Origin: Bacteroidales bacterium
Lineage (GTDB): Bacteria; Bacteroidota; Bacteroidia; Bacteroidales; UBA1715
DNA length: 45,246 bases
NCBI GenBank assembly: GCA_024409235.1
Contig: JAKSUA010000018.1
Span: 1-45,246, forward strand
Direction: 5' to 3'
Shown here: positions 26,152-34,698 of the stretch, one piece after another
Position numbering within the stretch: position 1 is the stretch's first letter
How the letters are laid out: each line of letters begins with the position of its first letter
Made by a program: the position numbers and the translations under genes
Notes under the pieces: generated by a model
The model's input: the letters and a program-made list of their open reading frames with translations, nothing else
What the model was told of the DNA's origin: nothing
Database searches by the model: none

Positions 26152-28602
26152 TTAATAAGGATCGACATTGATAGAGAATGTTGTTGTTTTATATTCCTCC
26201 AATGTTAGAATAGAATCCATACAACGACGGATCTCATTCTTTACAGCAACAATATTCATATTTCTTGGAATCTTCAGCAATATGTCCTGAGCATACAACA
26301 ACTGAATTCTTGGAATAGGAGGAAATTCTGGACCTAACACAATGATTCCCTGGATTTTTCTGAAGTCATCAGCTAGAAATTTTGCAGCAACTTTCACTTT
26401 TTCAACATCACGATTTTTTATTGTTACTTTTATAAGCCTTGTGAACGGAGGATACCAAAATGTTTTTCGTTCCGCCATTTGCGTGTTGAGCAAAGATTGA
26501 TAATCATTCTCTTTCACAAATTTCAATATCGGATGTTCTGGCTGATATGTTTGAATATACACATGTCCCTGCGTTGCACTTCTTCCCGCACGTCCTGCAA
26601 CCTGAACCATTAAATGATATGCACGTTCAAAAGCTCGGAATTCAGGAAAACGCAATAAACTATCCGCACTTAAAATTCCAACCATTCCAACATTTTCAAA
26701 ATCAAGACCTTTGGTAATCATTTGAGTACCAACAAGTATATCAATTTCTTTTTTTTCGAATTTGTCAATTAATTCCGAGTAGGCATTTTTCCCGCGAGTT
26801 GTATCTAAATCCATTCTTGCAATCCGTGCCTGAGGGAAAATCTCTTTCAATGTGTCCTCGATTTTCTCCGTTCCAAAACCAACAAGTCTCACATTTTTCT
26901 GATGACATTCAGGGCATTCCACCGCATATCGAACGGCATAGCCACAATGATGACACATCAACATATTCGAGAACTTATGATATGTCAGACTTACATCACA
27001 ATTAATACATTGAGGAACATAACCGCAATCCGGACATTCCAAATATGGCGAAAAACCACGCCGGTTCTGAAACAAGATTATTTGTTTATTCTCCGATAGA
27101 TTTTCATTAATTTTTTCAAGCATTGTCTTGCTGAACACATCATCATGCATACGTTTATGCTTGTGTTCCATCCGCAAATCAACAATATGAATTTCAGGTA
27201 ACGGAGCTTTCGTATGACGAGCCTTCAATTCTACTAACGAAACTCGGTTTGTCAAAACATTATAGTATGTCTCCATGCTTGGAGTTGCTGTTCCAAGCAG
27301 AACTTTTGCTTCATATTTCTGCCCTAAAATATATGCCATATCTCTGGCATTGTACCGTGGAGACGGATCATATTGTTTAAACGATGTTTCATGTTCCTCA
27401 TCGACAATTATCAGTCCTAAATCATTGAAAGGAAGAAATATAGATGAACGAACGCCTAGAATAACTTTATATGACGATTCGTTATTTGCCAATAAATTAT
27501 TCCAAACCTCTATTCTTTCGTTGTCGGAAAATTTTGAATGATAAATACCAACCTGAGAGCCGAATACACTTCGTAAACGATTGATTATCTGAGAAGTCAA
27601 TGCAATTTCAGGAAGAAGATAAAGAACCTGTTTTCCTTCATCTATCATCTTCTGAATTAGATGAATATATATTTCAGTTTTTCCACTCGAAGTTACACCA
27701 TGAAGCAAACAAGTTTGTTTTGTTTCGAACGATGACAAAATCTCATCCAACGCGACCTGCTGTTTGTCACTCAAACTAGCTAAATCCTTTGTACTCTGAA
27801 TACTTTGGTCAAAACGTGAAACAATTCTATCTTCATACACTATAATTCCTTTCTTCTGCAATTCCGACAACACTGCTGGAGTCGTTTGCTTAAGAAATTC
27901 TGACTTTTCTAGTGCAAAATCTTCATCTTCCTTATGTAAAACATACAAATTCAGTAGCTTAAGAAAAGTTTCCTGTTGTTTTGCCGCCTTTGCAACCATA
28001 GTGAAAGACATATCAACAAAAGATTTATCCGTTGGTGGTTTTGCAAATTTCACATAAGTTTTAATTTTTGGCTTATACTGATTTGAGATTGTTTCTCCTG
28101 CAACAACAGCATTCAACGACACAAGACGCTGAACCATTGTAGTTACTGATTTTCGCCCCATTGTTTTTGCCAAATCAAACAATGTAATACCTTCATTTTT
28201 CTCAATCAAGGAATATGCACATTGATCCGATTCCGACAAAGTCATACAATCAAAATCAGAGTTTACCGACAAAACAGCTTCGCTTTCTAATTTCAATCCT
28301 GAAGGAAGTGCAGCTTTCATAACTTCACCTCGTTTGCACATGTAATAATCAGAAAGCCAATCCCAAAATTCAAGTTGTTTAGCCGTTACAATCGGTTTTT
28401 CATCAAGAACTGAATCAATTTCTTTTATTACTGCAGTTTCCGGTTTGTCATAGTGAAGAGAATATACAATAGCAGTGTACATCTTCCGCGTTCCTAGCTG
28501 AACAATCACACGGCAACCAATCTGCACAGACGATTGCATAGATTCAGGAACACGGTAAGTGTATAGTGGGACAGCTAACGGCAAAATCACGTCCACATAC
28601 AT
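26152..28602 (-). CDS. priA: Primosomal protein N' (PriA helicase)
   Basis: PriA restarts stalled replication forks. The ATG at 28602 (MYVDVILPLAVPLYTYRVP) gives 816 residues and a 13-nt gap from the upstream gene. An ATG at 28704 would add 34 residues and overlap that gene by 89 nt, so it is not used. The N-terminal 3'-DNA-binding domain is followed by helicase motifs: Walker A LLHGVTSSGKTEIY (about residue 304), IVDEEHETSFKQYD, LLGTATPS, and later VAGRAGR. The zinc module has CPDCGYVPQCINCD and CHHCGYAVRYAVECPECH. LVGFGTEKIEDTLKEIFP is typical of PriA. The gene is complete. Confidence 0.95.
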   Translation of the reverse strand: MYVDVILPLAVPLYTYRVPESMQSSVQIGCRVIVQLGTRKMYTAIVYSLHYDKPETAVIKEIDSVLDEKPIVTAKQLEFWDWLSDYYMCKRGEVMKAALPSGLKLESEAVLSVNSDFDCMTLSESDQCAYSLIEKNEGITLFDLAKTMGRKSVTTMVQRLVSLNAVVAGETISNQYKPKIKTYVKFAKPPTDKSFVDMSFTMVAKAAKQQETFLKLLNLYVLHKEDEDFALEKSEFLKQTTPAVLSELQKKGIIVYEDRIVSRFDQSIQSTKDLASLSDKQQVALDEILSSFETKQTCLLHGVTSSGKTEIYIHLIQKMIDEGKQVLYLLPEIALTSQIINRLRSVFGSQVGIYHSKFSDNERIEVWNNLLANNESSYKVILGVRSSIFLPFNDLGLIIVDEEHETSFKQYDPSPRYNARDMAYILGQKYEAKVLLGTATPSMETYYNVLTNRVSLVELKARHTKAPLPEIHIVDLRMEHKHKRMHDDVFSKTMLEKINENLSENKQIILFQNRRGFSPYLECPDCGYVPQCINCDVSLTYHKFSNMLMCHHCGYAVRYAVECPECHQKNVRLVGFGTEKIEDTLKEIFPQARIARMDLDTTRGKNAYSELIDKFEKKEIDILVGTQMITKGLDFENVGMVGILSADSLLRFPEFRAFERAYHLMVQVAGRAGRSATQGHVYIQTYQPEHPILKFVKENDYQSLLNTQMAERKTFWYPPFTRLIKVTIKNRDVEKVKVAAKFLADDFRKIQGIIVLGPEFPPIPRIQLLYAQDILLKIPRNMNIVAVKNEIRRCMDSILTLEEYKTTTFSINVDPY

Positions 28603-28615
28603 GTCCGTATTTTGC

Positions 28616-29041
28616 TCACTTTTTTCCAAAAAGACTAGCGAAGAAAGATTGTTTTTTAGGCTTTCCGTATTCATTGTAATTGGATTCGCCCATAGTACCA
28701 ACATTTAGTTTTTTACATATTTCCGACCAGTCTATTTCGCCACCAAATTCAACATTTCTGTCGTCAATATAAATATCTGCATCAATTTTACGACTCATCT
28801 GAGTTTCATCGTAGTTTTCTTCTGGATAATTTCGGTTTACCGCATAAAATTCTATACCATTTTTTCTACAGAAAGCAACAGCTTCATCTAATTCCTTTCC
28901 CCATCGGTATGTCCACAAAATCAACTGATCACCACGTTTCTGCAATTCACGTAATGTTTCAAATGCAAACAATTTCTTTGCACCTATTTCAGGATATTTA
29001 TGCTCTACTAAAGTTCCGTCAAAATCAACCGCAATTCTCAT
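28616..29041 (-). CDS. Small HAD-superfamily phosphatase
   Basis: The 141-residue protein has HAD motif I as VDFDGTLVEH (nucleophile Asp plus the +2 acid), motif II as ILWTYRWG, and an acidic motif in ADIYIDDRN. It is a minimal cap-less HAD, similar in layout to the small Bacteroides HAD phosphatases. The C-terminal tail, from about residue 115, is Lys- and Gly-rich and poorly conserved-looking. The substrate is unknown. It starts 2 nt after the recQ2 stop and is followed by priA, so it is probably expressed with DNA-repair genes, without evidence that it acts with them. Confidence 0.82.
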   Translation of the reverse strand: MRIAVDFDGTLVEHKYPEIGAKKLFAFETLRELQKRGDQLILWTYRWGKELDEAVAFCRKNGIEFYAVNRNYPEENYDETQMSRKIDADIYIDDRNVEFGGEIDWSEICKKLNVGTMGESNYNEYGKPKKQSFFASLFGKK

Positions 29042-29043
29042 CT

Positions 29044-31248
29044 CTAATTGGCTTTTTCACTCAAAAATTTTATTCTAACTAAACGTACTTCATCCTCGGT
29101 ATAAGTTCCATCAGCAACCCATTCGTCCAATGCTGCCTGAATAGATTCTGATTCTTCTGTACAGAAATAATCATACAATTCTTCCACAGCTTCTTCTTCC
29201 AAAACCTCGTTGATATAATAATCAATCTTACATTTCCCCGACATATCTACCAACGACATTCCCGAATTTACAATGCTTTCTATTTCCATCAACAAATCAG
29301 TCATAGAAATGCCAAGCGCTTCGGCTGTTGTTTCAAGAGACAGACGTTTATCAATGTTCTTTATAATCTGTATTTTGTTTCCCGATTTGTTTCCTACAGA
29401 TTTCACGACCATATCAAAAGGACGTTCTATCTCATTTTCCTCAACATATTTCGAAATCAAATCAACAAACGGCTGTCCATATTTCTTTGCCTTTCCCTCA
29501 CCTACACCAGAAATATTCTGCAGTTCCTGTAATGTAATTGGATACTGACTTGCCATTTCATTGATTGAAATTTCCTGAAATACAACATACGGAGGAACAC
29601 CATTTTTCTTTGAAACACTTTTGCGGAGATCCATAAGCATTGACACCAAAGTTGAATCCAATGCTTCACCAGCCTGAGGCGCATCAGTATCAGATTCCGT
29701 CTGCTCGTAATCATGATCCTCCGTAATAGTGAAGGAATAAGGTTTATTCAAAAATTCTTCACCTTGTTCCGTAATTTTCAAAAGACCATAGTTTTCTATT
29801 TCCTTATCAAGCAATCTTCCCAACAACAACTGACGAACAATTGCATTCCAATATTTTGCATCATGATCATCACCCCAACCAAATTCTTCCAATTCGTCAT
29901 GCTTATAAGTCTTTATCTCTGAAGATTTTGTACCCATCAAAATCTCAACAATATGACCTTGTTTGAATCGTGCTTTTACTGCTTTTATTGTCTTGAGAAC
30001 TTTTAAAGCATCATTTTTCACTTCGATTTGTGGTTTCGGATGCAAACAGTTATCACAATTGCCGCAATCCTCGGTCATTTCTTCTCCAAAATAATTCAAC
30101 AACACTCGTACACGGCACAAACTTGATTCCGCATATGAAGAAGTTTCTAGCAACAACTGTTTTCCAATTTCCTGTTCTGCAACAGGTTTGCCTTCCATAA
30201 ATTTCTCAAGACGAAGAATATCTTTATAACTATAAAAGGCAATACATCTTCCTTCACCACCATCACGACCTGCACGACCTGTTTCCTGATAATATCCCTC
30301 AAGAGATTTAGGTATATTATAATGTATAACAAAACGAACATCCGGTTTGTCAATACCCATACCAAAAGCAATAGTTGCCACTATCACATCAACCTCTTCC
30401 ATCAAGAATTTATCCTGATTTTCCGATCTTGTACGGACATCCAAACCTGCATGATATGGCAATGCCTTAATTCCATTGACAATCAATGTGTTTGCCAATT
30501 CTTCAACTTTCTTTCTACTAAGGCAATATATAATTCCTGATTTACCAGGATTTTCTCTTATAAATTTTATTATTTGTTTTGTAGCATCTACCTGAGGACG
30601 AATTTCATAGTAAAGATTTTTTCTTCTGAACGAAGATTTAAAAACCTTTGCATCCAACATACCCAAATTCTTCTGAATATCATGTTGAACTTTAGGAGTT
30701 GCTGTTGCCGTCAATGCAATTATCGGAGCTCTTCCTATTGCTTCCACAATAGGTTTTATACGGCGATATTCCGGACGGAAATCATGTCCCCATTCCGAAA
30801 TACAGTGAGCTTCATCAATTGCAAAAAACGAAATCTTTATACTGCGGAAAAACTCAACACTGTCTTCTTTAGTAAGTGATTCCGGTGCTACATACAATAG
30901 TTTTGTGATGCCATTTCTCACATCATCCTTCACCTGAGTAATTTCCGTACGGCTCAACGAAGAATTTAAAAAATGTGCAATTCTGTTGTCTGTGCTAAAA
31001 CCACGGATCGCGTCAACTTGATTTTTCATCAACGCAATTAAAGGCGAAATAACAATAGCGGTACCTTCCAGCATTATTGCCGGCATCTGATAGCACAAAG
31101 ATTTTCCGCCACCAGTCGGCATCAACACAAATGTGTCGTTGCCTTCCATTAAACTCACAATTACTTCTTTCTGATTCCCTTTGAATGAATCAAATCCGAA
31201 TTTTTCCTTTAAACAGTCTAATAATTCTTTTTCGTCAACTTTTGGCAT
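29044..31248 (-). CDS. recQ: ATP-dependent DNA helicase RecQ (full-length, with HRDC)
   Basis: The ATG at 31248 (MPKVDEKELLDCLKEKFG) gives 734 residues; the codon at 31254 is a TTG. Motifs are FVLMPTGGGKSLCYQ (about 45), ISPLIALMKNQV, DEAH in AIDEAHCISEWGHDFRP, LTATATP, ATIAFGMGIDKPDVRFVIHY, and QETGRAGRDG. The zinc site includes CGNCDNC near residue 395, then a winged helix. An HRDC domain lies at about 527-600 (LQELQNISGVGEGKAKKYG). A helical C-terminal extension follows that could be a second helix-turn-helix module. It is the canonical RecQ, in contrast to the short one at 14226-16133. Confidence 0.94.
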   Translation of the reverse strand: MPKVDEKELLDCLKEKFGFDSFKGNQKEVIVSLMEGNDTFVLMPTGGGKSLCYQMPAIMLEGTAIVISPLIALMKNQVDAIRGFSTDNRIAHFLNSSLSRTEITQVKDDVRNGITKLLYVAPESLTKEDSVEFFRSIKISFFAIDEAHCISEWGHDFRPEYRRIKPIVEAIGRAPIIALTATATPKVQHDIQKNLGMLDAKVFKSSFRRKNLYYEIRPQVDATKQIIKFIRENPGKSGIIYCLSRKKVEELANTLIVNGIKALPYHAGLDVRTRSENQDKFLMEEVDVIVATIAFGMGIDKPDVRFVIHYNIPKSLEGYYQETGRAGRDGGEGRCIAFYSYKDILRLEKFMEGKPVAEQEIGKQLLLETSSYAESSLCRVRVLLNYFGEEMTEDCGNCDNCLHPKPQIEVKNDALKVLKTIKAVKARFKQGHIVEILMGTKSSEIKTYKHDELEEFGWGDDHDAKYWNAIVRQLLLGRLLDKEIENYGLLKITEQGEEFLNKPYSFTITEDHDYEQTESDTDAPQAGEALDSTLVSMLMDLRKSVSKKNGVPPYVVFQEISINEMASQYPITLQELQNISGVGEGKAKKYGQPFVDLISKYVEENEIERPFDMVVKSVGNKSGNKIQIIKNIDKRLSLETTAEALGISMTDLLMEIESIVNSGMSLVDMSGKCKIDYYINEVLEEEAVEELYDYFCTEESESIQAALDEWVADGTYTEDEVRLVRIKFLSEKAN

Positions 31249-31316
31249 ATACAATAGTTGTTTTTCGACCCAAAATATTCTCTATTTTTTTGTAACCAAC
31301 TAAGAAGATTATTGGA

Positions 31317-31324
31317 TAAATTTG
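31317..31324 (+). promoter_or_regulatory. -7 promoter box for kpsF
   Basis: TAAATTTG matches TAnnTTTG. TTTG at 31289-31292 is 24 nt upstream, longer than ideal. Initiation near 31331 would exclude a TTG start at 31322 and supports GTG at 31376. Confidence 0.45.
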
Positions 31325-31375
31325 CATAGTGAAATTACTAATAATATTTATAATTACAAAAAAATAATTAAAAAC

Positions 31376-32344
31376 GTGAACGAGAATTCCACTATTATAG
31401 AAAATGCAAAGCGTATAATACTTGAAGAAGCTCAATCTATCAACAATTTATCGAATTTTCTTGATGAAGATTTTGCTACAGTTGTGAAAGAAATTCTTCA
31501 TTCAAAAGGACGATTAATCATCACCGGAATAGGGAAAAGTGCATTAATTGCAAATAAAATTGTTGCTACAATGAACTCAACTGGTACTCCAGCATTGTTT
31601 ATGCATGCTGCCGAAGCTATTCACGGCGATTTAGGAATGATTCAAAAAGACGACTTTGTACTTTGTATCTCAAAAAGTGGAAATACTCCGGAAATTAAAG
31701 TGTTAATTCCGCTTTTGAAACGTGGCGGAAACAAACTTATCGCCATGGTTTCCGAGAGAAAATCGTATTTGGCAGAGCACGCCGATTACGTTCTCTATGC
31801 TCATGTGGAACGCGAGGCAGACATCAATAATCTTGCACCAACAAATAGTACTACGGCACAATTAGTTATGGGCGATACACTTGCGATGTGTCTTTTGGAA
31901 CAACGAAAATTTTCTCCACAAGATTTCGCAAAATATCATCCAGGCGGTGCCTTAGGCAAACGAATGTATATGCGTGTTGATGATATTTTTATCAGCGAAA
32001 ATGCTCCTCGTGTTACTGCAGACACTGTAATTTCTAATGTAATTATTGAAATTTCTTCAAAACGACTTGGAGCAACGGCTGTAGTTGACAACGATAACAA
32101 GCTTCTTGGTATTATAACCGACGGAGACTTGCGAAGAATGTTGGAGAAAAATAAAAATATCAACGAAGCTAAAGCTGCCGACATAATGACTCAAAATCCT
32201 AAAACAATAAGCCGTCATGAACTTGCTTTCAAGGCTTTTGAGCAAATGAAGAAAAACAACATTACACAACTTGTAGTTACCGATGGCGGCAACTACCTTG
32301 GAATGATTCACTTACATGATTTACTAAAGGAAGGAATTGTATAA
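31376..32344 (+). CDS. kpsF: Arabinose-5-phosphate isomerase (KpsF/GutQ/KdsD family)
   Basis: It interconverts ribulose-5-phosphate and arabinose-5-phosphate, the first step to Kdo. The GTG at 31376 gives 322 residues, the usual family length. The open frame extends to a TTG at 31322, but that codon overlaps the promoter. The SIS domain shows RLIITGIGKSALIANK, ALFMHAAEAIHGDLG, CISKSGNTPEIK and the APTNSTTAQLVMGD signature. KYHPGGALGK precedes two CBS domains (from about residue 205). It converges on waaA, whose enzyme uses the CMP-Kdo ultimately made from this product. Confidence 0.92.
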   Translation: MNENSTIIENAKRIILEEAQSINNLSNFLDEDFATVVKEILHSKGRLIITGIGKSALIANKIVATMNSTGTPALFMHAAEAIHGDLGMIQKDDFVLCISKSGNTPEIKVLIPLLKRGGNKLIAMVSERKSYLAEHADYVLYAHVEREADINNLAPTNSTTAQLVMGDTLAMCLLEQRKFSPQDFAKYHPGGALGKRMYMRVDDIFISENAPRVTADTVISNVIIEISSKRLGATAVVDNDNKLLGIITDGDLRRMLEKNKNINEAKAADIMTQNPKTISRHELAFKAFEQMKKNNITQLVVTDGGNYLGMIHLHDLLKEGIV

Positions 32345-32372
32345 ATTCCGCATATTTTCGGACTTCTTAAAT

Positions 32373-33662
32373 CTATAAGAATTCCAATACATGTTTTATG
32401 ATTTTATCTGAAGCTCCTTTGCTTGCATACAGAAAATCATGGTTTTTCTTACCTGCTTCTTTTCGGAACTGTTCGTCGTTCACTAATTTAGAAAGAACTT
32501 TGTAACATTCTTCCTGATTATTTATAGGAAATCCGCCAGCAACTTCCTTAAGCTGCATAGCTTCGTAAGAATTCACATGCTTTGGTCCATATATTACAGG
32601 ATTGGCAAACGCCGAAGGTTCTGCAACATTGTGTACTCCGGTGGAAAAAGCACCTCCAACATATGCAATATCAGTATTCTTGTACAACTTTGCCAACATT
32701 CCTACTGTATTTACTATAGCAACTCTACAAGACGTTTTCTTTGTTTCCGACTGAGAAAAATCAGAATAACGCTGTGTTTCAATACCTTCAGAAGCAAAAG
32801 TTTGTTCTATTGCCTGAATATGTGATTCGTGTAACTCATGAGGAACAAGAACTAACTGTAAATCATCATGTTCCTTAAACACTTGCAACAAAGCCGGAAA
32901 TAAATGTTTTTCGTCGGCCGGCCATAAACTTCCACCAATAAAAGTTACCGGTAATGGATTTTCAAATAATTCTACATTCGGCTGCATCTTCACCGCCTCT
33001 GCTTTTGCTATAATCTGATCGTACCGGGCATCGCCTACAACTTCCAATCGTTCTTCGTAAGGGAAAATATTTTTAAAACGTTCTTTATAATCCTCCGAAA
33101 CAGGAAGAATATACGTTATGTATTTATAAAACAATCTGTTGATTACAGCATTTAATCCTTTATAACGCAAAGAATCCTTTGCTAATTCCGCAGAACAAAG
33201 TAACACAGGAACGTTTGCCCAATGTGCAGCCAAAAGAATTCCAGGCCAGATATCGTATTTGGAAACAATCCATGCCTTTGGCTGTATGCGTTTAAAAAAT
33301 AAATAATTAGAAAACACAAAGTCAAATGGCAAATATATCGACAAATCCACGTTTTCCTTTTTTGCATGATTCATGCCCGAAGGAGAAAAAAACGAAGCGA
33401 CAACTTTTATCTGCGGACTTTGCTGTTTTAATGTTTTTATTATAGGAATAGATTGTTCCCACTCACCCACCGAAGCGCTGTGAAAAAACACCACTGTGTC
33501 GTTTTTATGTTCCTTTGCAAACTGACGTATTTGTTTCGGCTGCTTTATTCTGCCCAATAAACCTTGACGCATTTTTGCATTAAATAATGCTCCAACACAA
33601 AATACCGGAATGAATACTACTAAATAAAAAACAGTATAAAAAAATAGAAAAATGTAAACCAT
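32373..33662 (-). CDS. waaA: 3-deoxy-D-manno-octulosonic acid (Kdo) transferase
   Basis: WaaA transfers Kdo from CMP-Kdo to lipid A precursor at the inner membrane. The 429-residue GT-B enzyme has an N-terminal membrane anchor (FLFFYTVFYLVVFIPVFCV). It also has the catalytic-Glu motif FFHSASVGEWEQSIP, then LPFDF and PKAWIVSKYDIWPG, a variant of the usual VxxExxxWP. GDARYDQI follows, and the C-terminal domain has GGSLWPADEKHL, VPHE and AYVGGAF. The canonical acidic residue in the ExxxWP motif appears as 'KYDIWP'. It is last in the glgA-like...waaA operon, 7 nt after the heptosyltransferase. Confidence 0.93.
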   Translation of the reverse strand: MVYIFLFFYTVFYLVVFIPVFCVGALFNAKMRQGLLGRIKQPKQIRQFAKEHKNDTVVFFHSASVGEWEQSIPIIKTLKQQSPQIKVVASFFSPSGMNHAKKENVDLSIYLPFDFVFSNYLFFKRIQPKAWIVSKYDIWPGILLAAHWANVPVLLCSAELAKDSLRYKGLNAVINRLFYKYITYILPVSEDYKERFKNIFPYEERLEVVGDARYDQIIAKAEAVKMQPNVELFENPLPVTFIGGSLWPADEKHLFPALLQVFKEHDDLQLVLVPHELHESHIQAIEQTFASEGIETQRYSDFSQSETKKTSCRVAIVNTVGMLAKLYKNTDIAYVGGAFSTGVHNVAEPSAFANPVIYGPKHVNSYEAMQLKEVAGGFPINNQEECYKVLSKLVNDEQFRKEAGKKNHDFLYASKGASDKIIKHVLEFL

Positions 33663-33669
33663 GCTTTTA

Positions 33670-34698
33670 TTAAGATTTTATGATTCCCTTCAATTTTTCA
33701 AAAACCATATCAACCGAAATCTCATTCATACAATTGAAATGCCCTTTCGGACAGGTGTTTTTCCCCATTTTTGTACATGGACGGCATTGCAGATTTTCAA
33801 TTTGAGCCACCCTACTCGTTGGTAATATCGGGAAATACCCAAACTGCCATGCAGTAGGTCCATACAAACCAACCACAGGAACACCAAGAGCTTCGGACAC
33901 ATGCAACATTCCCGTATCGTTTGCCACAGTTGCACAAACTTTATTAATAGCCGCTATTGATTGGCTTAAATTAAATTTTCCAGCAAAACTCACTGCTCCA
34001 CTAGCATTTTCTATCATGCTACAGATTTCTGATTCCTTGTTTCCACCAAGTAGAATCACTTGATAACCAAGTTCATCAATAATTTTTTTTGCAAGTTTTT
34101 CAAATTTCTCCGGTTGCCATTGTTTGTTTGAAAAACTAGCACCAGGGCACAAAGCAACAATTTTCTTTTCTTTGGAAATTCCAGCCTGCTCAAACATTGC
34201 ATCTACCGTTCGCTGAATATTTTCGGGTACAATCAACTCCGTATATTTACCGTCATGTTCCACGGAAATATTTTTTGCCGCATCTATAAAACGGAGATAA
34301 ACAGGTCTAACTTCCTTATAAATATCTTTTCTAAATGTGGTTAGCACCCAACGGCGGAACACGTGTTTATTAAACTTATACACTTGTTTCGCACCAATTG
34401 TGTTACAAATGAATTTACTCCGCCAATTTTTATGAATGTCCAACGCAACATCATATTTATTCTGCCGCAATTGATTTCTCAAGTTCCGCAATTCCGAAAA
34501 TCCCTTCTTGGAATCTAATTCTATAACATTAGAAACAAAAGGAACGCAACTAAGTATATCGGAAAACTGCTTCTTAACAACAAAATCTATTTGAGCTTCC
34601 GGATATGTTTTCCGCAAACAACGTAACAAACCCGTTGTAAGTACAATATCGCCTATTGAACTTAGACGAAACACCAATATTTTATTGATATTCTGCAC
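33670..34698 (-). CDS. Glycosyltransferase family 9 (heptosyltransferase)
   Basis: The 342-residue GT9 enzyme resembles WaaC/WaaF, which add ADP-heptose to the lipopolysaccharide inner core. It starts at GTG (34698-34696) overlapping the glmS stop (TAGTG), so it is coupled to glmS. Motifs: VFRLSSIGDIVLTTGLLR at the N-terminus, LCPGASFSNKQWQPEKF in the nucleotide-sugar domain, and NDTGMLHVSEALGVPVVGLYGP. A Cys-rich stretch CRPCTKMGKNTCPKGHFNC near the C-terminus is common in Bacteroidota members. Which heptose position it adds is not decidable from sequence. RfaE2, which activates heptose, is encoded at 41031. Confidence 0.88.
   Translation of the reverse strand: MQNINKILVFRLSSIGDIVLTTGLLRCLRKTYPEAQIDFVVKKQFSDILSCVPFVSNVIELDSKKGFSELRNLRNQLRQNKYDVALDIHKNWRSKFICNTIGAKQVYKFNKHVFRRWVLTTFRKDIYKEVRPVYLRFIDAAKNISVEHDGKYTELIVPENIQRTVDAMFEQAGISKEKKIVALCPGASFSNKQWQPEKFEKLAKKIIDELGYQVILLGGNKESEICSMIENASGAVSFAGKFNLSQSIAAINKVCATVANDTGMLHVSEALGVPVVGLYGPTAWQFGYFPILPTSRVAQIENLQCRPCTKMGKNTCPKGHFNCMNEISVDMVFEKLKGIIKS

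Noticed and set aside
28603..28704. Upstream ATG extending PriA by 34 residues
   Set aside because: It would overlap the HAD gene by 89 nt, and the added residues do not look like PriA. The ATG at 28602 begins the conserved N-terminal domain.
26152..31248. recQ2-HAD-priA considered as a possible defence island
   Set aside because: All are housekeeping replication or repair genes with intact motifs and host-like composition; nothing nearby has nuclease, sensor or effector character.
31322..31375. Longer TTG-started form of KpsF
   Set aside because: The TTG overlaps the probable -7 box TAAATTTG, and the extra 18 residues are low-complexity, outside the usual family start.
32345..32372. Terminator between kpsF and waaA
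   Set aside because: Only weak AT-rich or 4-bp hairpins are visible; not supportable.
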